A stretch of DNA of 64,000 nt from Leishmania infantum JPCM5 (taxonomy: Eukaryota > Euglenozoa > Kinetoplastea > Trypanosomatida > Trypanosomatidae). The notes under the pieces were generated by a model. The model was not told where the DNA came from, ran no database searches, and worked only from the letters and a program-made list of their open reading frames with translations. Shown here in pieces: positions 9,572-20,030 of the stretch; within the stretch, counting starts at the first letter, position 1; each line of letters starts with the position of its first letter. Location of the stretch: the NCBI RefSeq assembly GCF_000002875.2, contig NC_009402.2:573644-637643 (forward strand). Direction: 5' to 3'. Made by a program: the position numbers and the translations under genes.

Positions 9572-12040
9572 ATGTCTGTGTTCGGCGTCGATTTCGGCAA
9601 CGTCAACTCCACGGTGGCCATCACCCGCTACGGCGGGGTGGACATCGTGACAAACGAGGTCAGCAAGCGCGAGACGACCACCATTGTTTCTTTCCTCGAC
9701 GATGAGCGGTTTATCGGTGAGCAGGGGCTGGACCGCTACGTCCGCAATGCTCAGAACACCGTCTTTTTCCTCAAGCGCTTCATCGGCATGCGCATGGACG
9801 ACCCCCAGCTCTCTCGGGAACTCAAGTTCCTGACGTGCAACATCATTGGCGACAAATGTGGACGGCTTATGTTTAGCGTCAACTACTGCGGCGAGGAGAA
9901 GCACTTCTACCCGGAGCAGGTGCTGGCCATGATGCTGCAGCGGCTGCGCAGCTACGTCAACGAGGCTGCCACGACGGACCCACGCGTGAAGGCAGACGTG
10001 CGCGACTTCGTGATTACCGTGCCGTGCTACTACACCGCGGAGCAGCGCCGCCTCATGTACCAGGCGGCTGAGGTGGCGGGACTGCACTGCATGTCCCTCA
10101 TCAACGAGACAACTGCGTCAGCGGTGGACTACGGCATTTTCCGCGGCGCCTCGCTGAAGGAGACGATGGAGGAGGGGCAGGTGGTCGGCATTCTCGACAT
10201 CGGATATGGCGCCACGGTTTTCTCCGTGTGCAAGTTCTGGCGCGGCAACTGCAAAATCCTCGCCCGCACCTTCGACCGTAACACTGGCACTCGTGACTGC
10301 GACTACCTGCTCTACGAGCACATGCTGAATGAAGTGAAGTCCCGCTACAATGTCGACGTCTCGCAGAACAAGCGCGCTCGCTTGCGCCTGCTGCAGGCGT
10401 GCGAGCGGCTCAAATACCTCCTGTCTGCGAACCAATCGGCGCCGCTGAACGTCGAGAACTTGATGGACATCGACGTCAGCATTCCAGTCTTCGAGCGTGC
10501 CACCATGGAGTCGCTCTGCCAGGATGTTCTCCACTCCATCAAGTCCGTGATCGAGCGCGGCTTTGCCGAGGCGGGCGTCAGCCGCGATGACTTCCACTCC
10601 ATTGAGATGATCGGCGGTGGCTGCCGTATTCCGATGATGAAGAGGCTGGTGGAGGAGGTGCTGGGCCGCGGGCCCAGCTTCACTTTGAACGCGTCTGAGT
10701 CTACGGCACGCGGGTGCGCGATTGTGGCGGCCATGCTCTCGCCGAAGTTCCAGGTGCGCGAGTTCAAGGTATCGGAGCTGCCAACGTACCCGATTTTGCT
10801 GGGCTACCACGCCGAGAACCCACGCTCCCCCAGCTCCGTGCCTTTCCTGCCGCAGGTGAACAAGGTCGTGAAGCTGCTGGGGGCGGCAGACAGCTACCCG
10901 AAGAAGCTGGACGTGCGCTTCCCGTGCTCGAGTGCGCCGAAGATCTATGCCTTCTACGATTACGAAAACGAGGGGGTTAAGGAGATTGTGCAGCCGTGCA
11001 ACTACATCATTGGTGAGTGGGAGATGGGCTTGCCTTCGAAGGCGAAGGGTACGGTGAACGAGATGCGCGTCCGTATCTGCATCCAGCCAGATGGTGTGGT
11101 GGAGTTGGAGAAGGCAGAGGCGATCGACGTGTACGAGGTCGAGGAGGCGCCGGACGCTACCCCTGCCGCCGCGAACGGCGAGGGCCCGGGGAAGGAGAAC
11201 GAGGAGGCGCTGGCCGAGCCGCCCAAGCCGTCCAAGCCGGTCAAGAAGACGAAGGAGGCTGCGATTGTCGTGTCAGTGAAGCCAAACGTGGAGATCCTTG
11301 GACACAGCGGCGAGTCTGTGCTGCTTTTCCGCAAGGCCGAGGCGGAAATGTACGAGCGCGACTCCCGCATCGTTCGCACGCGCATAAAGAAGAACGAGCT
11401 CGAAAGCTACATTCTCGACTTTCGCCCTCGTCTCTCGTCGGGTGGTATGCTGATCGAGTACGCCGCGCCGGATGCGGCCGCCAACTTTGTGCGCCAGTGC
11501 GATGAGGATGAGCAGTGGCTCTACGAAGACGGCGAGTTTTCCACATTCGAGGAGTACGAGCGCCGCGTACAGACGCTGCGTGCCATCGGCGACGCCGCGT
11601 ACAACCGCCTTCGCACGCGCGAGGAGGTCGAGTTCGCGGCGAAGGGTATCCACACTCGCATTATGGCTGCCAAACAGAAGGCGCTCGACTTCATTGGTAA
11701 GAAGGAGCACATCACCGAGGAGGAGCTGAAAGAGGCTGCGGCCACGGCCGAGCAGGCGAAGGCGTGGGTGGACCAACAGGTTGCGGCGATGCTGGCGGCT
11801 CCCAAGACGCAGGACACGACGCTGTCGAAAGCGGACCTCGAGAAGAAGGCGTCGGAGGTGGAGCATGGCATCAACAAAGTCATGTCGAAGCCGGCCCCGC
11901 CGAAGCCAAAGGAGAGCAAGGAGCCGGAGAATGCTGAGGAGGATCTGGCAGCTGAGGCGGCGGCGGGTGCGGAGGCCGAGCCCCAACATCAGGCTTCTGA
12001 TGAAGTGCCTGCGCCGACGAACGCACCGGAGCTCGATTAA
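9572..12040 (+). CDS. HSP110: HSP110-type heat shock protein (HSP70 superfamily)
   Basis: An 822-residue cytosolic-type chaperone of the HSP110/HSPH branch, known as a nucleotide exchange factor for HSP70 and a holdase in disaggregation. The N-terminal ATPase domain spans about residues 1-385. Its first phosphate loop reads GVDFGNVNST (residues 5-14). The DFGN form is characteristic of HSP110 rather than DnaK/HSP70 (DLGTT). The second phosphate motif (LDIGYGATVFSV, about 210) and the adenosine motif (MIGGGCRIPMMK, about 345) are present. The substrate-binding beta domain follows. It is interrupted by a charged insertion rich in Glu, Pro and Lys (about 520-565), then a helical lid and an Ala/Glu-rich tail (about 770-822). 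There is no ER signal peptide or KDEL, no mitochondrial presequence and no EEVD terminus, consistent with a cytosolic HSP110. Confidence 0.95.
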   Translation: MSVFGVDFGNVNSTVAITRYGGVDIVTNEVSKRETTTIVSFLDDERFIGEQGLDRYVRNAQNTVFFLKRFIGMRMDDPQLSRELKFLTCNIIGDKCGRLMFSVNYCGEEKHFYPEQVLAMMLQRLRSYVNEAATTDPRVKADVRDFVITVPCYYTAEQRRLMYQAAEVAGLHCMSLINETTASAVDYGIFRGASLKETMEEGQVVGILDIGYGATVFSVCKFWRGNCKILARTFDRNTGTRDCDYLLYEHMLNEVKSRYNVDVSQNKRARLRLLQACERLKYLLSANQSAPLNVENLMDIDVSIPVFERATMESLCQDVLHSIKSVIERGFAEAGVSRDDFHSIEMIGGGCRIPMMKRLVEEVLGRGPSFTLNASESTARGCAIVAAMLSPKFQVREFKVSELPTYPILLGYHAENPRSPSSVPFLPQVNKVVKLLGAADSYPKKLDVRFPCSSAPKIYAFYDYENEGVKEIVQPCNYIIGEWEMGLPSKAKGTVNEMRVRICIQPDGVVELEKAEAIDVYEVEEAPDATPAAANGEGPGKENEEALAEPPKPSKPVKKTKEAAIVVSVKPNVEILGHSGESVLLFRKAEAEMYERDSRIVRTRIKKNELESYILDFRPRLSSGGMLIEYAAPDAAANFVRQCDEDEQWLYEDGEFSTFEEYERRVQTLRAIGDAAYNRLRTREEVEFAAKGIHTRIMAAKQKALDFIGKKEHITEEELKEAAATAEQAKAWVDQQVAAMLAAPKTQDTTLSKADLEKKASEVEHGINKVMSKPAPPKPKESKEPENAEEDLAAEAAAGAEAEPQHQASDEVPAPTNAPELD

Positions 12041-13454
12041 GCGATAAGGGGGGGGGTGGTGTCGACAGGGGAGGGAGGGTGGAAGGCCAGATGTGTGATG
12101 GCAGGGGTGCCGCCTGCGTGGGTGCGCATGCCCGTCGCACTTCACTACGCACGTTGTCCTCTGCCCGCCTCATCCTTTCCCTCCTCTCCTTGACATCCCT
12201 CTGCCGTTTTTCTATCACGGCGGCACGCATGCGAGCACACGCGAAATCTTTCCCCGCTCGGACACGCACATGCATTCACTCGCCGTATTCTTGGGGTTCT
12301 CTTTCTTTCTCCTTTGTGTTTTTTTTGTTTTCTCGTATTGCCGCTTCTCTTTCTATTATTATTTCGTGTCGTGTGCGTGTGCGTGTGCGTGCGTGTCTGT
12401 GTGTGTGTGCGCGTGTCTTGGTGTATTCGAGCCCTGCCCCGTCTTTATCAAACACCTTAGCGGCTGTCCGTTCGTCTTTTTCCTTCCCTTTTCTCATGTT
12501 GCCCCCTCCTTTTTTAGCTTCCTTCTGATTGTGCAGATGCTTTCTGTTTCTATACCTCCACCCATCCCCCACCCTCTCTTCCGCCGCTCTTCGATATGTG
12601 CTGCTGCTGCTATGTGTGTGTGTGTGGAGGCGGTGGGGGTGGGGTGTGACGGTGCGAAGAAGGGAAGACGAGCCCGTGACGCATGAGGAGGGGAGCCGTG
12701 GGCGGGAGCGGGTTATCGGGGCTGTTATCGTGGGCGTTGTTCTCCTTGCAATTTAGTTTGGACGAGCGTGCGTGGGTGTGGAGGAATGGGAGAGAGCTGC
12801 TTAATGCGGACGCGCGTGGGAGCCGATTCTTGTGCCCCCCACCCCTCCCTATTGAGCACTCTTATAATTCTTTTTATGCTTGGTTATGCGCGAATGCGTA
12901 CTCGAGCTTTACACATGCGCGCTTGCGCGCAGGACGCGGTTACCGGATTACGTCAGTGAGGCACTAGTTTGGTGCGTGCGCAATAATGCATCTCTATGTG
13001 TGCTTGCGTGTGTGCATGTACACCCCCTTTCCCCATGTCAACTCTGCACCGCCGCGCGTCTCGCGGTCACTCTCCATGGAACAGGCACCGCGTCCCCCTC
13101 ACTCGCTCCCGTGTGTGTTTCTCGTCTCTGCTGGGAGAGGCGGCACACGCTCGCGTATTCGATGCTACACGCCTTTCTCCTTTCCGTTTGCTCTCTCACC
13201 TTCTTGGGAGGCACCCCTCTTTGTTTGCCCCCCCCCCCCACTCCCGTTGCTGGTGTGTGCGCGTGCGTGTGCGCCCTCTTTTTCTCTTGCGAGATGATCT
13301 CTCTGTCACACACACACACACACACACACGTTTTTCGGGTTGGCTCTAAAGTGTCATGTGCTCCCCTCTTTGATATCTTCTGTTGGTCTCTTTTTTTTTT
13401 GTTCTGCCTGCCCGCCCTTTTTTTTTTGTGTGCGTGTGTGTGTGTTTGATAAAT

Positions 13455-13477
13455 GGGGGGTGGGGTGGGGGGTGGGG
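13455..13477 (+). other. Potential G-quadruplex motif
   Basis: Four G-runs of 6, 4, 6 and 4 bases separated by single T residues, on the + (transcribed-sense) strand. Single-base loops make this an unusually strong quadruplex candidate in either DNA or the pre-mRNA between HSP110 and PDH E1-alpha. Confidence 0.85.
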
Positions 13478-14659
13478 AACAGACACATGCCTGTGCCCGC
13501 GTACGACGCGGATGATGATGACTCCACTCAGTGTCTCCTCTGAAGCGCCGCTCTCTGCCCTCGCCTTGTTTGTTGTCCAGAAGAAAAAGAGACGATGTTT
13601 TCTGCCCCCCCCCCCCCCATTTATCAGACACAAAGGCAAGGAGAAAAAAGGATCTCATAACACATGTCTATCTATCTATCTATAGATGGAGATCGATATA
13701 GAATTAACGAGAGAAAGCGACACACACACACACACACACACAGAGAGACAAAACATAAGCATATACACAGATACTCACCCACACCCACCCACCCACACGC
13801 ACGCACACACGCAACGATATCCAGCGAAATGGCTGTGTGGGTTTTTGTGTTCCGTTTGGTCAGTGAGACGCTCCGTGTTATTTCGCCCCGCCTTTCTCTC
13901 TCCTCTCTTTTTTTTTCTTTCGAACCTCTGAGTGGTGATGACAAGGCGCGAGTTTGTACCCCGTTTTTCGTTATTGGTGGAATGCATGTGCGTGTGTATG
14001 TGCGTCGGCATGCATCTGTATCCGCATCTCCAAGGCTCCGCTACATGGTTTGCATTTTCGGCATGCTTTCCAAAGCTGATCTTCAGCCTAGAGGACGCGA
14101 ATGGAAGCGAGGCCAACGGAGTCGATAAGGTGTGTGGTGACGTTGGGGAGTAGTGTGTGTGTGTGGGAAGGGGGACTGATAGAGATGGCGCTGGCTGCGG
14201 CACTCTTCAAGAGCCACGCTGATGAACGCACCCAACACACCCAACACACCCAACACACATACACATGCACATACATGCGTACGAGAGAAGAGAGCACGGA
14301 AGAAGCAAAAAAAAACGAAGAGGGATAACAGCATAGATCGTGCCACGCAGAAGGGTGAGCCAATACGATGGCCCAGGCAGCCATGCCGACGAGCAAGTCT
14401 CACGTGCACAGGCGACTCGAGAACTGCGCTATCAGTGCATCCGGCATGGGTCTATCAAAGGCACATCTTGTTTGAAGGAAAATGGTCGAGGGCGGTGATC
14501 TGTCGAGGAGCACGGAAATAGACGTGAGGTGTCGTGCTCGTGCGTGCATGTGCGACGGACGTGGGCCCGTCGTTGGTCTCTTGCGTCCCCTTGCGCGCGT
14601 ATCCGTCTCTCACTACTTCTTGGACTTTGCCATCTTCTTTCACATTGACCGGCACCTCT

Positions 14660-14764
14660 TTTTCATCTCTCTTGGTCGTCCTCCCTTCATACCTCTCCTT
14701 TCCCTCGCATACGCTTCTGTACCCACCCACCCACCCGCATGCCTGACGATGCACGGGGCCTAAG
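14660..14764 (+). promoter_or_regulatory. Predicted trans-splice acceptor for PDH E1-alpha
   Basis: A long T/C tract (about 14660-14712) is followed by an AG-free stretch to 14763-14764, predicting a leader of about 80 nt. Two ATGs at about 14738-14747 fall upstream of this AG and so would be excluded from the mRNA. Alternative AGs sit just after, within 14765-14775. Confidence 0.55.
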
Positions 14765-14845
14765 CGTAGTTACAGCTCTTTTTCTCTCGAACCGACCTTT
14801 GCATATCTTTCTCTCTCTTCCACATACGCACATCTGTTTATCATC

Positions 14846-15982
14846 ATGTTCAAGTGCGCGACTCGCTGCCTTCTGGACACCAAGACGGTGCCGCTGAAGC
14901 CGCAGCGCCCATTCAAGCTACACACGGCTGGCCGCACCGACATGGCACCACTTCCGACGCAGGCGGCGTACGACGCAGAGCAGCTGAAGAAGAGTCTTGC
15001 CCTGATGTTCCGCATCCGCCGCATGGAGTCTCTGTGCGATCAGTCCTACAAGCTAAAGAAGATTCGCGGCTTCTGCCACCTCTACATCGGGCAGGAGGCC
15101 ATTCCGGCTGGCATGGAGAACGTTCTGACCTTCGAGGACCCCATCGTCACTGGCTACCGCGATCACGGCTGGTACATCTCTCGCGGTGGCAAGCCCGAGG
15201 ATGTCTTCGCTGAAATGTTCGGCCGTCAGGGCGGCTGCAGCAAGGGCAAGGGTGGCTCGATGCACATGTACAAGGTGGGTAACGGCTTCTACGGCGGTAA
15301 TGGCATCGTGGGTGCGCAGGTCTCGATCGGCGCTGGCCTTGCCTGGCGCTTCGCGATGGAGAACCGCGACAGCCCGAAGCACGTTGCGGTCACCTTCTAC
15401 GGCGACGGTGCTGCCAACCAGGGCCAGATCTACGAGTCCATGAACATTGCCGCTCTGCAGCGCCTCCCCGTCATCTTCGCAGTGGAGAACAACCACTTCG
15501 GTATGGGCACTAGCGCCGCTCGCGGCTCCTATCAGGCGGAGTTTTACCGCCGTGGTGACTACATCCCTGGTATCAAGGTCGATGGCATGGACGTGCTCGC
15601 GGTGCAGGAGGGCACCCGCTACGCACGCGACCACTGCATGTCGGGCAAGGGCCCGATTGTGATGGAGCTGGACTGCTACCGCTACATGGGTCATAGCATG
15701 TCGGACCCCGACAACCAGTACCGCACCAAGAGCGACATCCAGCACGTGAAGCAGGAGCGTGACTGCATTCGCAAGATGCGCGAGTTCATGGCGACCGAGG
15801 GCATCATGACCGAGGACGAGATGAGCAAGATGGAGAAAGACGTGAAGAAGGAGGTGGACCAGGACCTGCAGAAGGCCCAGAAACAACCTATGACAAAGTT
15901 GGATGAGCTCTTCACGGACATCTACGTGGGTGAGCAGTACGAGCACCGCACCTGCCAGGGTACCGTGTACCACAAGCCCTAA
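14846..15982 (+). CDS. PDHA1: Pyruvate dehydrogenase E1 component, alpha subunit
   Basis: A 378-residue alpha subunit of the thiamine-diphosphate-dependent E1 (EC 1.2.4.1). It decarboxylates pyruvate and hands acetyl groups to the E2 lipoyl domain in the mitochondrial matrix; it works as a heterotetramer with an E1-beta encoded elsewhere. The first ~30 residues are basic and lack acid residues (MFKCATRCLLDTK...), fitting a mitochondrial presequence. The ThDP motif runs from GDG at 186-188 to ENN at 214-216, with the usual ~30-residue spacing. The phosphorylation-loop equivalent is YRYMGHSMSDPD (278-289), retaining Ser284 and Ser286 at the sites used for kinase control in animals. Length is normal for the family. 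The start is the first ATG after the predicted splice site. Confidence 0.97.
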   Translation: MFKCATRCLLDTKTVPLKPQRPFKLHTAGRTDMAPLPTQAAYDAEQLKKSLALMFRIRRMESLCDQSYKLKKIRGFCHLYIGQEAIPAGMENVLTFEDPIVTGYRDHGWYISRGGKPEDVFAEMFGRQGGCSKGKGGSMHMYKVGNGFYGGNGIVGAQVSIGAGLAWRFAMENRDSPKHVAVTFYGDGAANQGQIYESMNIAALQRLPVIFAVENNHFGMGTSAARGSYQAEFYRRGDYIPGIKVDGMDVLAVQEGTRYARDHCMSGKGPIVMELDCYRYMGHSMSDPDNQYRTKSDIQHVKQERDCIRKMREFMATEGIMTEDEMSKMEKDVKKEVDQDLQKAQKQPMTKLDELFTDIYVGEQYEHRTCQGTVYHKP

Positions 15983-18143
15983 TCAGGCAAGACGGATAGT
16001 AAAGTGAGGCCGAGGAGGCATGCCTCAAGATGTGTGCGTGACGCCTTGCGTGCCACGCTCTCTCGCTCTGTGTGTGTGTCTGTGCCTTGGTCTGTACTTC
16101 CTCACGCCTTGCTGGTTCGCCTTTGTTGTCCTTGTTGGCGTGGCGATGGCGCTGTGTGTACGTGCTTGTCTCTATATGTTTTTTTTTTTAATACGCATAG
16201 CCTCGAACACGCACACATACGGATGTGTGCTCCCCGCCTCACGTCGTGCAACCCTCACTCCTCCATCAACGTCGTCGCGTCTTCTCTGTGCGGTGCCTAC
16301 ACGAAGCAACAACAGCGAAACAGAGGAAACAGACGAAGCGAACGACGGCAACTTTTTTTTTCCCGCATCTATGTGAGTGTTTGCGGACGCGTGCCCCTGA
16401 GACAGCGAGAAGAGCAAATACGCCTTGTGAGCAGAGGGGTGGGTAGGAGTGGGGGGTGCGCACGTATGTGCACATACAGCCCCAATCCGCGTATGCCTAT
16501 CACGTGCGCGTCACGCCTTACCCGCACACACACACACACACACACAAGCGAACAAGATTGTAACGAATGTATTTTTTCTTTTCGTTTCGTTCCCCTTTTT
16601 TCTCAAGCGCGCGTGGGTGTGTCCTCAAGCGCTCTCCGTCGAACACCCGCCCCTCCCGCGAAGGTGACCGAAAAGAAAAAAGAGCAACGCCAAGCAGCAA
16701 GGACGAATGTACTGCATGCCAGTGGTTTTGGCAAATTGAGGAAGCGCGCATGTGCACAGGCACGAGTACAAATCCATTCGAGGACAGTGTGTGTCTGTGT
16801 GTGTCTGCGAGTCTCTCTTTCTCTGTGCGTGTGTGTGAGCGGACTTGATTGACGTGCTCTGCTCTTCTCTTGTTTCCCGCTTTCTTTTCATCTTTACCTG
16901 TTGTCCACCCTCCGCACCTCTTCTTCCATGTGCCTGCATGCTTTTTCTTCGCTTGGCGCTCATCATCTCGTGTCCAGATTCCGTGTTCTCTTCAGACCTC
17001 TTTGGCGCACGTATGTGTTCCGTGCACGATGATGGTGTGAGCACGGCGCCGCACGGCATGCATGCTGCACGCATGCTATTCGTGTGTGTGTGTGTGCACC
17101 TACGCATTGCGCCCCCTTGTCCTTTTCGTTCGTCATCTCGCCCAGCATTCGGCTCGTCGGCTGCGGACTGTTGCCGAGAGCAAGAATACAAGAGCGAGCG
17201 TGCAAGATGGGAGAGAGGGGCTGAGGACGAGAGGCACGGTGCTGCGTTCGATGCCGTCTTTGCCTTCAATGTGCGATGGCGATGCACGCGGGCGCACGTC
17301 GCATGGACGACGGTGAAAAACAGCATGGGCAGATGTCTCTTCTGTATCCGCACGCAGAGGCACACGCAGACGTCGACTGACACCCAAACACACAGGACGT
17401 GGAGAAGAACGAGAAAGCCAAGAGCGAAGGTGTGAGGGGGGGAGAGGCGGAGGCGTGCGGCGTGAGGGGGGACTTAACGCTAATTTTTCAACGAAACAAA
17501 GGAAAGGGATACCATCACACACACACGCGCGCGAGAAACGTTCACGAAAAAAGGCGCAGCAGATTCGAGTACGTTTCAAGAATCTTTCCCCCTCCCCTAG
17601 CTTCTATCATGGCATCATCGGCGGCAGGTACGTCTTTTCATGCGTGCCTCCATCCTGTCCTCTCTCTCCCACTTCCTTGACGCATGTGCGGTGGAAGCGG
17701 TGGTTGGGTGGCGCGACTGACTAAATCATCCGCGGGAGGAGACGTTCTTTCTTGCTTGCCATCTTGTCTTTTCTGTGCTCGCCAGCGATAGAGAGCGATG
17801 GAGAAAGGGGAGGGGGAGGGGTGGGGTGGCAAGACTGCAAGCACCACGCACCTCAAGCGGAGCTCTGCTGCGAGATCGCCGCACCTGCGCCGTCCTCCTC
17901 TTTTGGCCATGTCTTCGTCTTCACTGATTCTTTATGTCCATCTCCCCATCACATCCGTCCTTCTCTCTCTTTCGGTTCTGCGCACCCGCCTTGGTGGCGC
18001 CGACGGCACCGGCTTGTATCGAGGCCCGCGGGCGCGCGTGCGCGTGATTGCCTTGGTGCCGCAACGGATCTATCTCCTCTTGCCCCCTCCCCTCTTTCCC
18101 AAATATATGCGAACCTACATTCACGCACTTGCATGAGGCACAG
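15983..18143. other. Intergenic region, PDH E1-alpha to membrane-protein gene
   Basis: 2.2 kb without a credible gene. It has TG/CA tracts (about 16527-16546, 17080-17095), T-runs, and pyrimidine tracts near 17935-17985 and 18070-18098 close to the next gene. Open frames here are short and of low-complexity composition. Confidence 0.65.
18070..18137 (+). promoter_or_regulatory. Predicted trans-splice acceptor next to the membrane-protein gene
   Basis: A pyrimidine tract (about 18070-18098) is followed by AGs at 18136-18137 and 18142-18143, immediately before the ATG at 18144. If used, the leader would be only a few nucleotides plus the spliced leader. An alternative upstream tract at 17935-17985, with an AG near 18022, would give a leader of about 120 nt. 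Confidence 0.35.
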
Positions 18144-19427
18144 ATGCACCGGTTGCGCATCACAGCGCTTCTCTCAAGGAGCGGCGTTGCCACGGCAGCG
18201 ACAGGGGCGGCGTGGCCTTCTTGCGGCACCATCGTGTTTCCATCGTTTCCATCGTGCCGTTCCTTCTGCTCCTCCGCTGCTGCCTCTGGCGTCGAGTGCC
18301 ATCTCTTGTCGAGTTCTCATTGCTCTCCGTCCTACTCCCGATCGGCCCCCGCTGCGCTTCTCGTGAGTCGTCGGTATCAGCGCAGTACGTCGGCAAGGCC
18401 ACACACCAGCACGTGGCAGGATAAGACACGCAGATTCGAAAAGTATCAAAAAGATCAGCAGGACGAGGCAATACGTGCGGCTCAGAGGCGGGCAAAGTAC
18501 GCAGCAGGGGCTGGCGCCTCAGCCGATACGTCTGTGTCTTCTACCACATTGTTTGCGAAGTCGTCGTCCGCGACGGGGCCACTCACAAAGCCGCCTGGTG
18601 GCTTCTGGAGCTTCATCAAAGGCGGCCGTGAAGGCCGCAAGAAGCAGCCGATGAACCCTCTCATGTACTTAGACAAGTGGAATGAGAAATCGAAGTACGA
18701 CCCCGAGGCTCGCGCGGCAGAGCGTCTACTGGCGGCGATCAATGGGCTGAATAAGCGCAACTCGCGCCGCCGCGAGTCGATGACGGTGCAGCTCTCTGAT
18801 GAGCAGAGGCAGGAAATCGTGAACCGGTACGCCTCGACACGGTGGTACGCGCGGCTATACGCGCCCTTCCGGGGCATGACAGAGCGGCGTGTGAGGTGGG
18901 GCATTCGTATTTGCAATGTGGTGCTGCTGGTCCTTGTCTCCTGCCTCATCGTGGTCATCGTGGTCAGCTACTTCAAAGAAATGGACGCCGTCGCGCATCT
19001 CTCGCCAGAGGACCAGCGTGACTACGCCTACATGGTGCGCGGCATGCGGTACAGCGACATCTACAAGCTTGGCGCGGAGGTGTTAAAGAAGGAAGACCCT
19101 CTCGAGGCGCTGCCTCCAGCGGTGCGGCTGCACATGGTGATTGAGGCGTGCCGGCAAAGGAAGTGGCACGAGCTCGACTGGGACGTGGAGCTGCGCAGGA
19201 TGCACCCCGCGTCTCCGCTGGAGGAGTGGGACTATCTTCATCTCTTGTACTGGGGAATACTGCAGATCGGTTCCCTGACCGGCGGTGGTGGCGTCATGTT
19301 TAGCGATCGCGTGCTCGATGTGCGCGAGGTGCGGCACGGCAGCGCGGAGTCGGCGGAGGAGCGGGAGCGCTTTGTCGAGATGGGGCCAACGTCGCTGCCT
19401 GCCAGGACGCAACGGACTTTTTTCTGA
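18144..19427 (+). CDS. Predicted mitochondrial single-pass membrane protein, unknown
   Basis: The frame is open further upstream to 18048, but only from a TTG. The first ATG is 18144, giving 427 residues. The N-terminus (MHRLRITALLSRSG...) is Arg/Ser/Ala-rich with no early acidic residue, like a mitochondrial targeting peptide. About residues 60-240 are hydrophilic and basic. One strong transmembrane segment lies at about 256-277 (ICNVVLLVLVSCLIVVIVVS), preceded by an Arg-rich patch (GMTERRVRWGIR). The C-terminal ~150 residues are soluble, with a conserved-looking stretch rich in Trp, Leu and Asp (HELDWDVELRRMHP). No known domain is recognised. The layout suggests an inner-membrane protein with one large soluble domain on each side; this is inference. 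High third-position GC supports it being real. Confidence 0.85.
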   Translation: MHRLRITALLSRSGVATAATGAAWPSCGTIVFPSFPSCRSFCSSAAASGVECHLLSSSHCSPSYSRSAPAALLVSRRYQRSTSARPHTSTWQDKTRRFEKYQKDQQDEAIRAAQRRAKYAAGAGASADTSVSSTTLFAKSSSATGPLTKPPGGFWSFIKGGREGRKKQPMNPLMYLDKWNEKSKYDPEARAAERLLAAINGLNKRNSRRRESMTVQLSDEQRQEIVNRYASTRWYARLYAPFRGMTERRVRWGIRICNVVLLVLVSCLIVVIVVSYFKEMDAVAHLSPEDQRDYAYMVRGMRYSDIYKLGAEVLKKEDPLEALPPAVRLHMVIEACRQRKWHELDWDVELRRMHPASPLEEWDYLHLLYWGILQIGSLTGGGGVMFSDRVLDVREVRHGSAESAEERERFVEMGPTSLPARTQRTFF

Positions 19428-20030
19428 CGTGCATGTGCCTCTTTCGACGATCACCGTTGTGGTGACACGTGGATCGCACAGAGATGGAAAAAAACAGCAA
19501 AGAGAGAAGCGCTGTGTGTAAACCGTCTCCACGACACGCCGCACGCCTCTGAGGGGGGGGGGGGCAAACNACAGCCGCGCCGCGTTCAATGCTCACAAGA
19601 GAGTGGGGTGATGGCGTCTTTGCCCCCCCCCCCCTCGCCCTTTTCTGCAGCACCGATTCTTTCTTCTACTGTGCGCGGGGTATGGGCGCACGGGCCCAGA
19701 AACACGTGCTTTCTTTTTGTGTCTCTCGGTGTGTTGGCCACTCTCTCTCTGTGTATGAGCTGAGCAGAGATGAGCATGCGCGCGTACGTGTCTGTGATCA
19801 CGGTGCACATCTCCTAGAGAGACCACGATGGCTTCCTTTCTCTCCCGAACTTCTACCTCGCTCTCTCTCTCCGCCAATTCCGCACGCGCGATGCACACGC
19901 ATGCGCACCATACACGTATGCCCATACACAGCTGAGCAGAAGCGCTTCGAGAAGAGGGATAACCTGATCTTCTTGCCGGTCCTTCTTCACAAACACACAC
20001 ACACACACACACACACCTCACACGTAGAAG
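19428..20030. other. Short intergenic region with an ambiguous base
   Basis: It holds the end of the membrane-protein transcript and the eL34 leader. A run of 14 G (about 19551-19564) is followed by a single undetermined base at 19570, and a run of C occurs near 19623-19633. These homopolymers are likely sequencing trouble spots. A (CA)n tract at about 19993-20016 lies inside the predicted eL34 leader. Confidence 0.75.
19828..19931 (+). promoter_or_regulatory. Predicted trans-splice acceptor for eL34
   Basis: A polypyrimidine tract (19828-19880) is followed by an AG-free stretch; the first AG is at 19930-19931. This predicts a leader of about 100 nt with no upstream ATG, consistent with a highly expressed ribosomal protein gene. 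Confidence 0.65.

Larger units (their letters stand above)
12041..14845. other. Intergenic region, HSP110 to PDH E1-alpha
   Basis: 2.8 kb without a credible gene. It contains TG/CA tracts (for example 13308-13329 and 13720-13741), a G-quadruplex-type motif at 13455-13477, a CTAT repeat near 13664-13684, and three copies of a short CCAACACA-type unit near 14230-14258. The last part carries the PDH splice signal. Confidence 0.7.

Noticed and set aside
11273..12145. 290-codon minus-strand frame
   Set aside because: Antisense shadow of HSP110; GC3-rich coding DNA often lacks stops on the opposite strand.
14228..14258. Short tandem units resembling a small repeat array
   Set aside because: Three units of ~9 bases without spacers; a simple satellite, not a CRISPR array, and the genome is eukaryotic.
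18048..18143. N-terminal extension of the membrane protein
   Set aside because: Begins at TTG, not ATG, and crosses a pyrimidine tract and AG; the first ATG is 18144.
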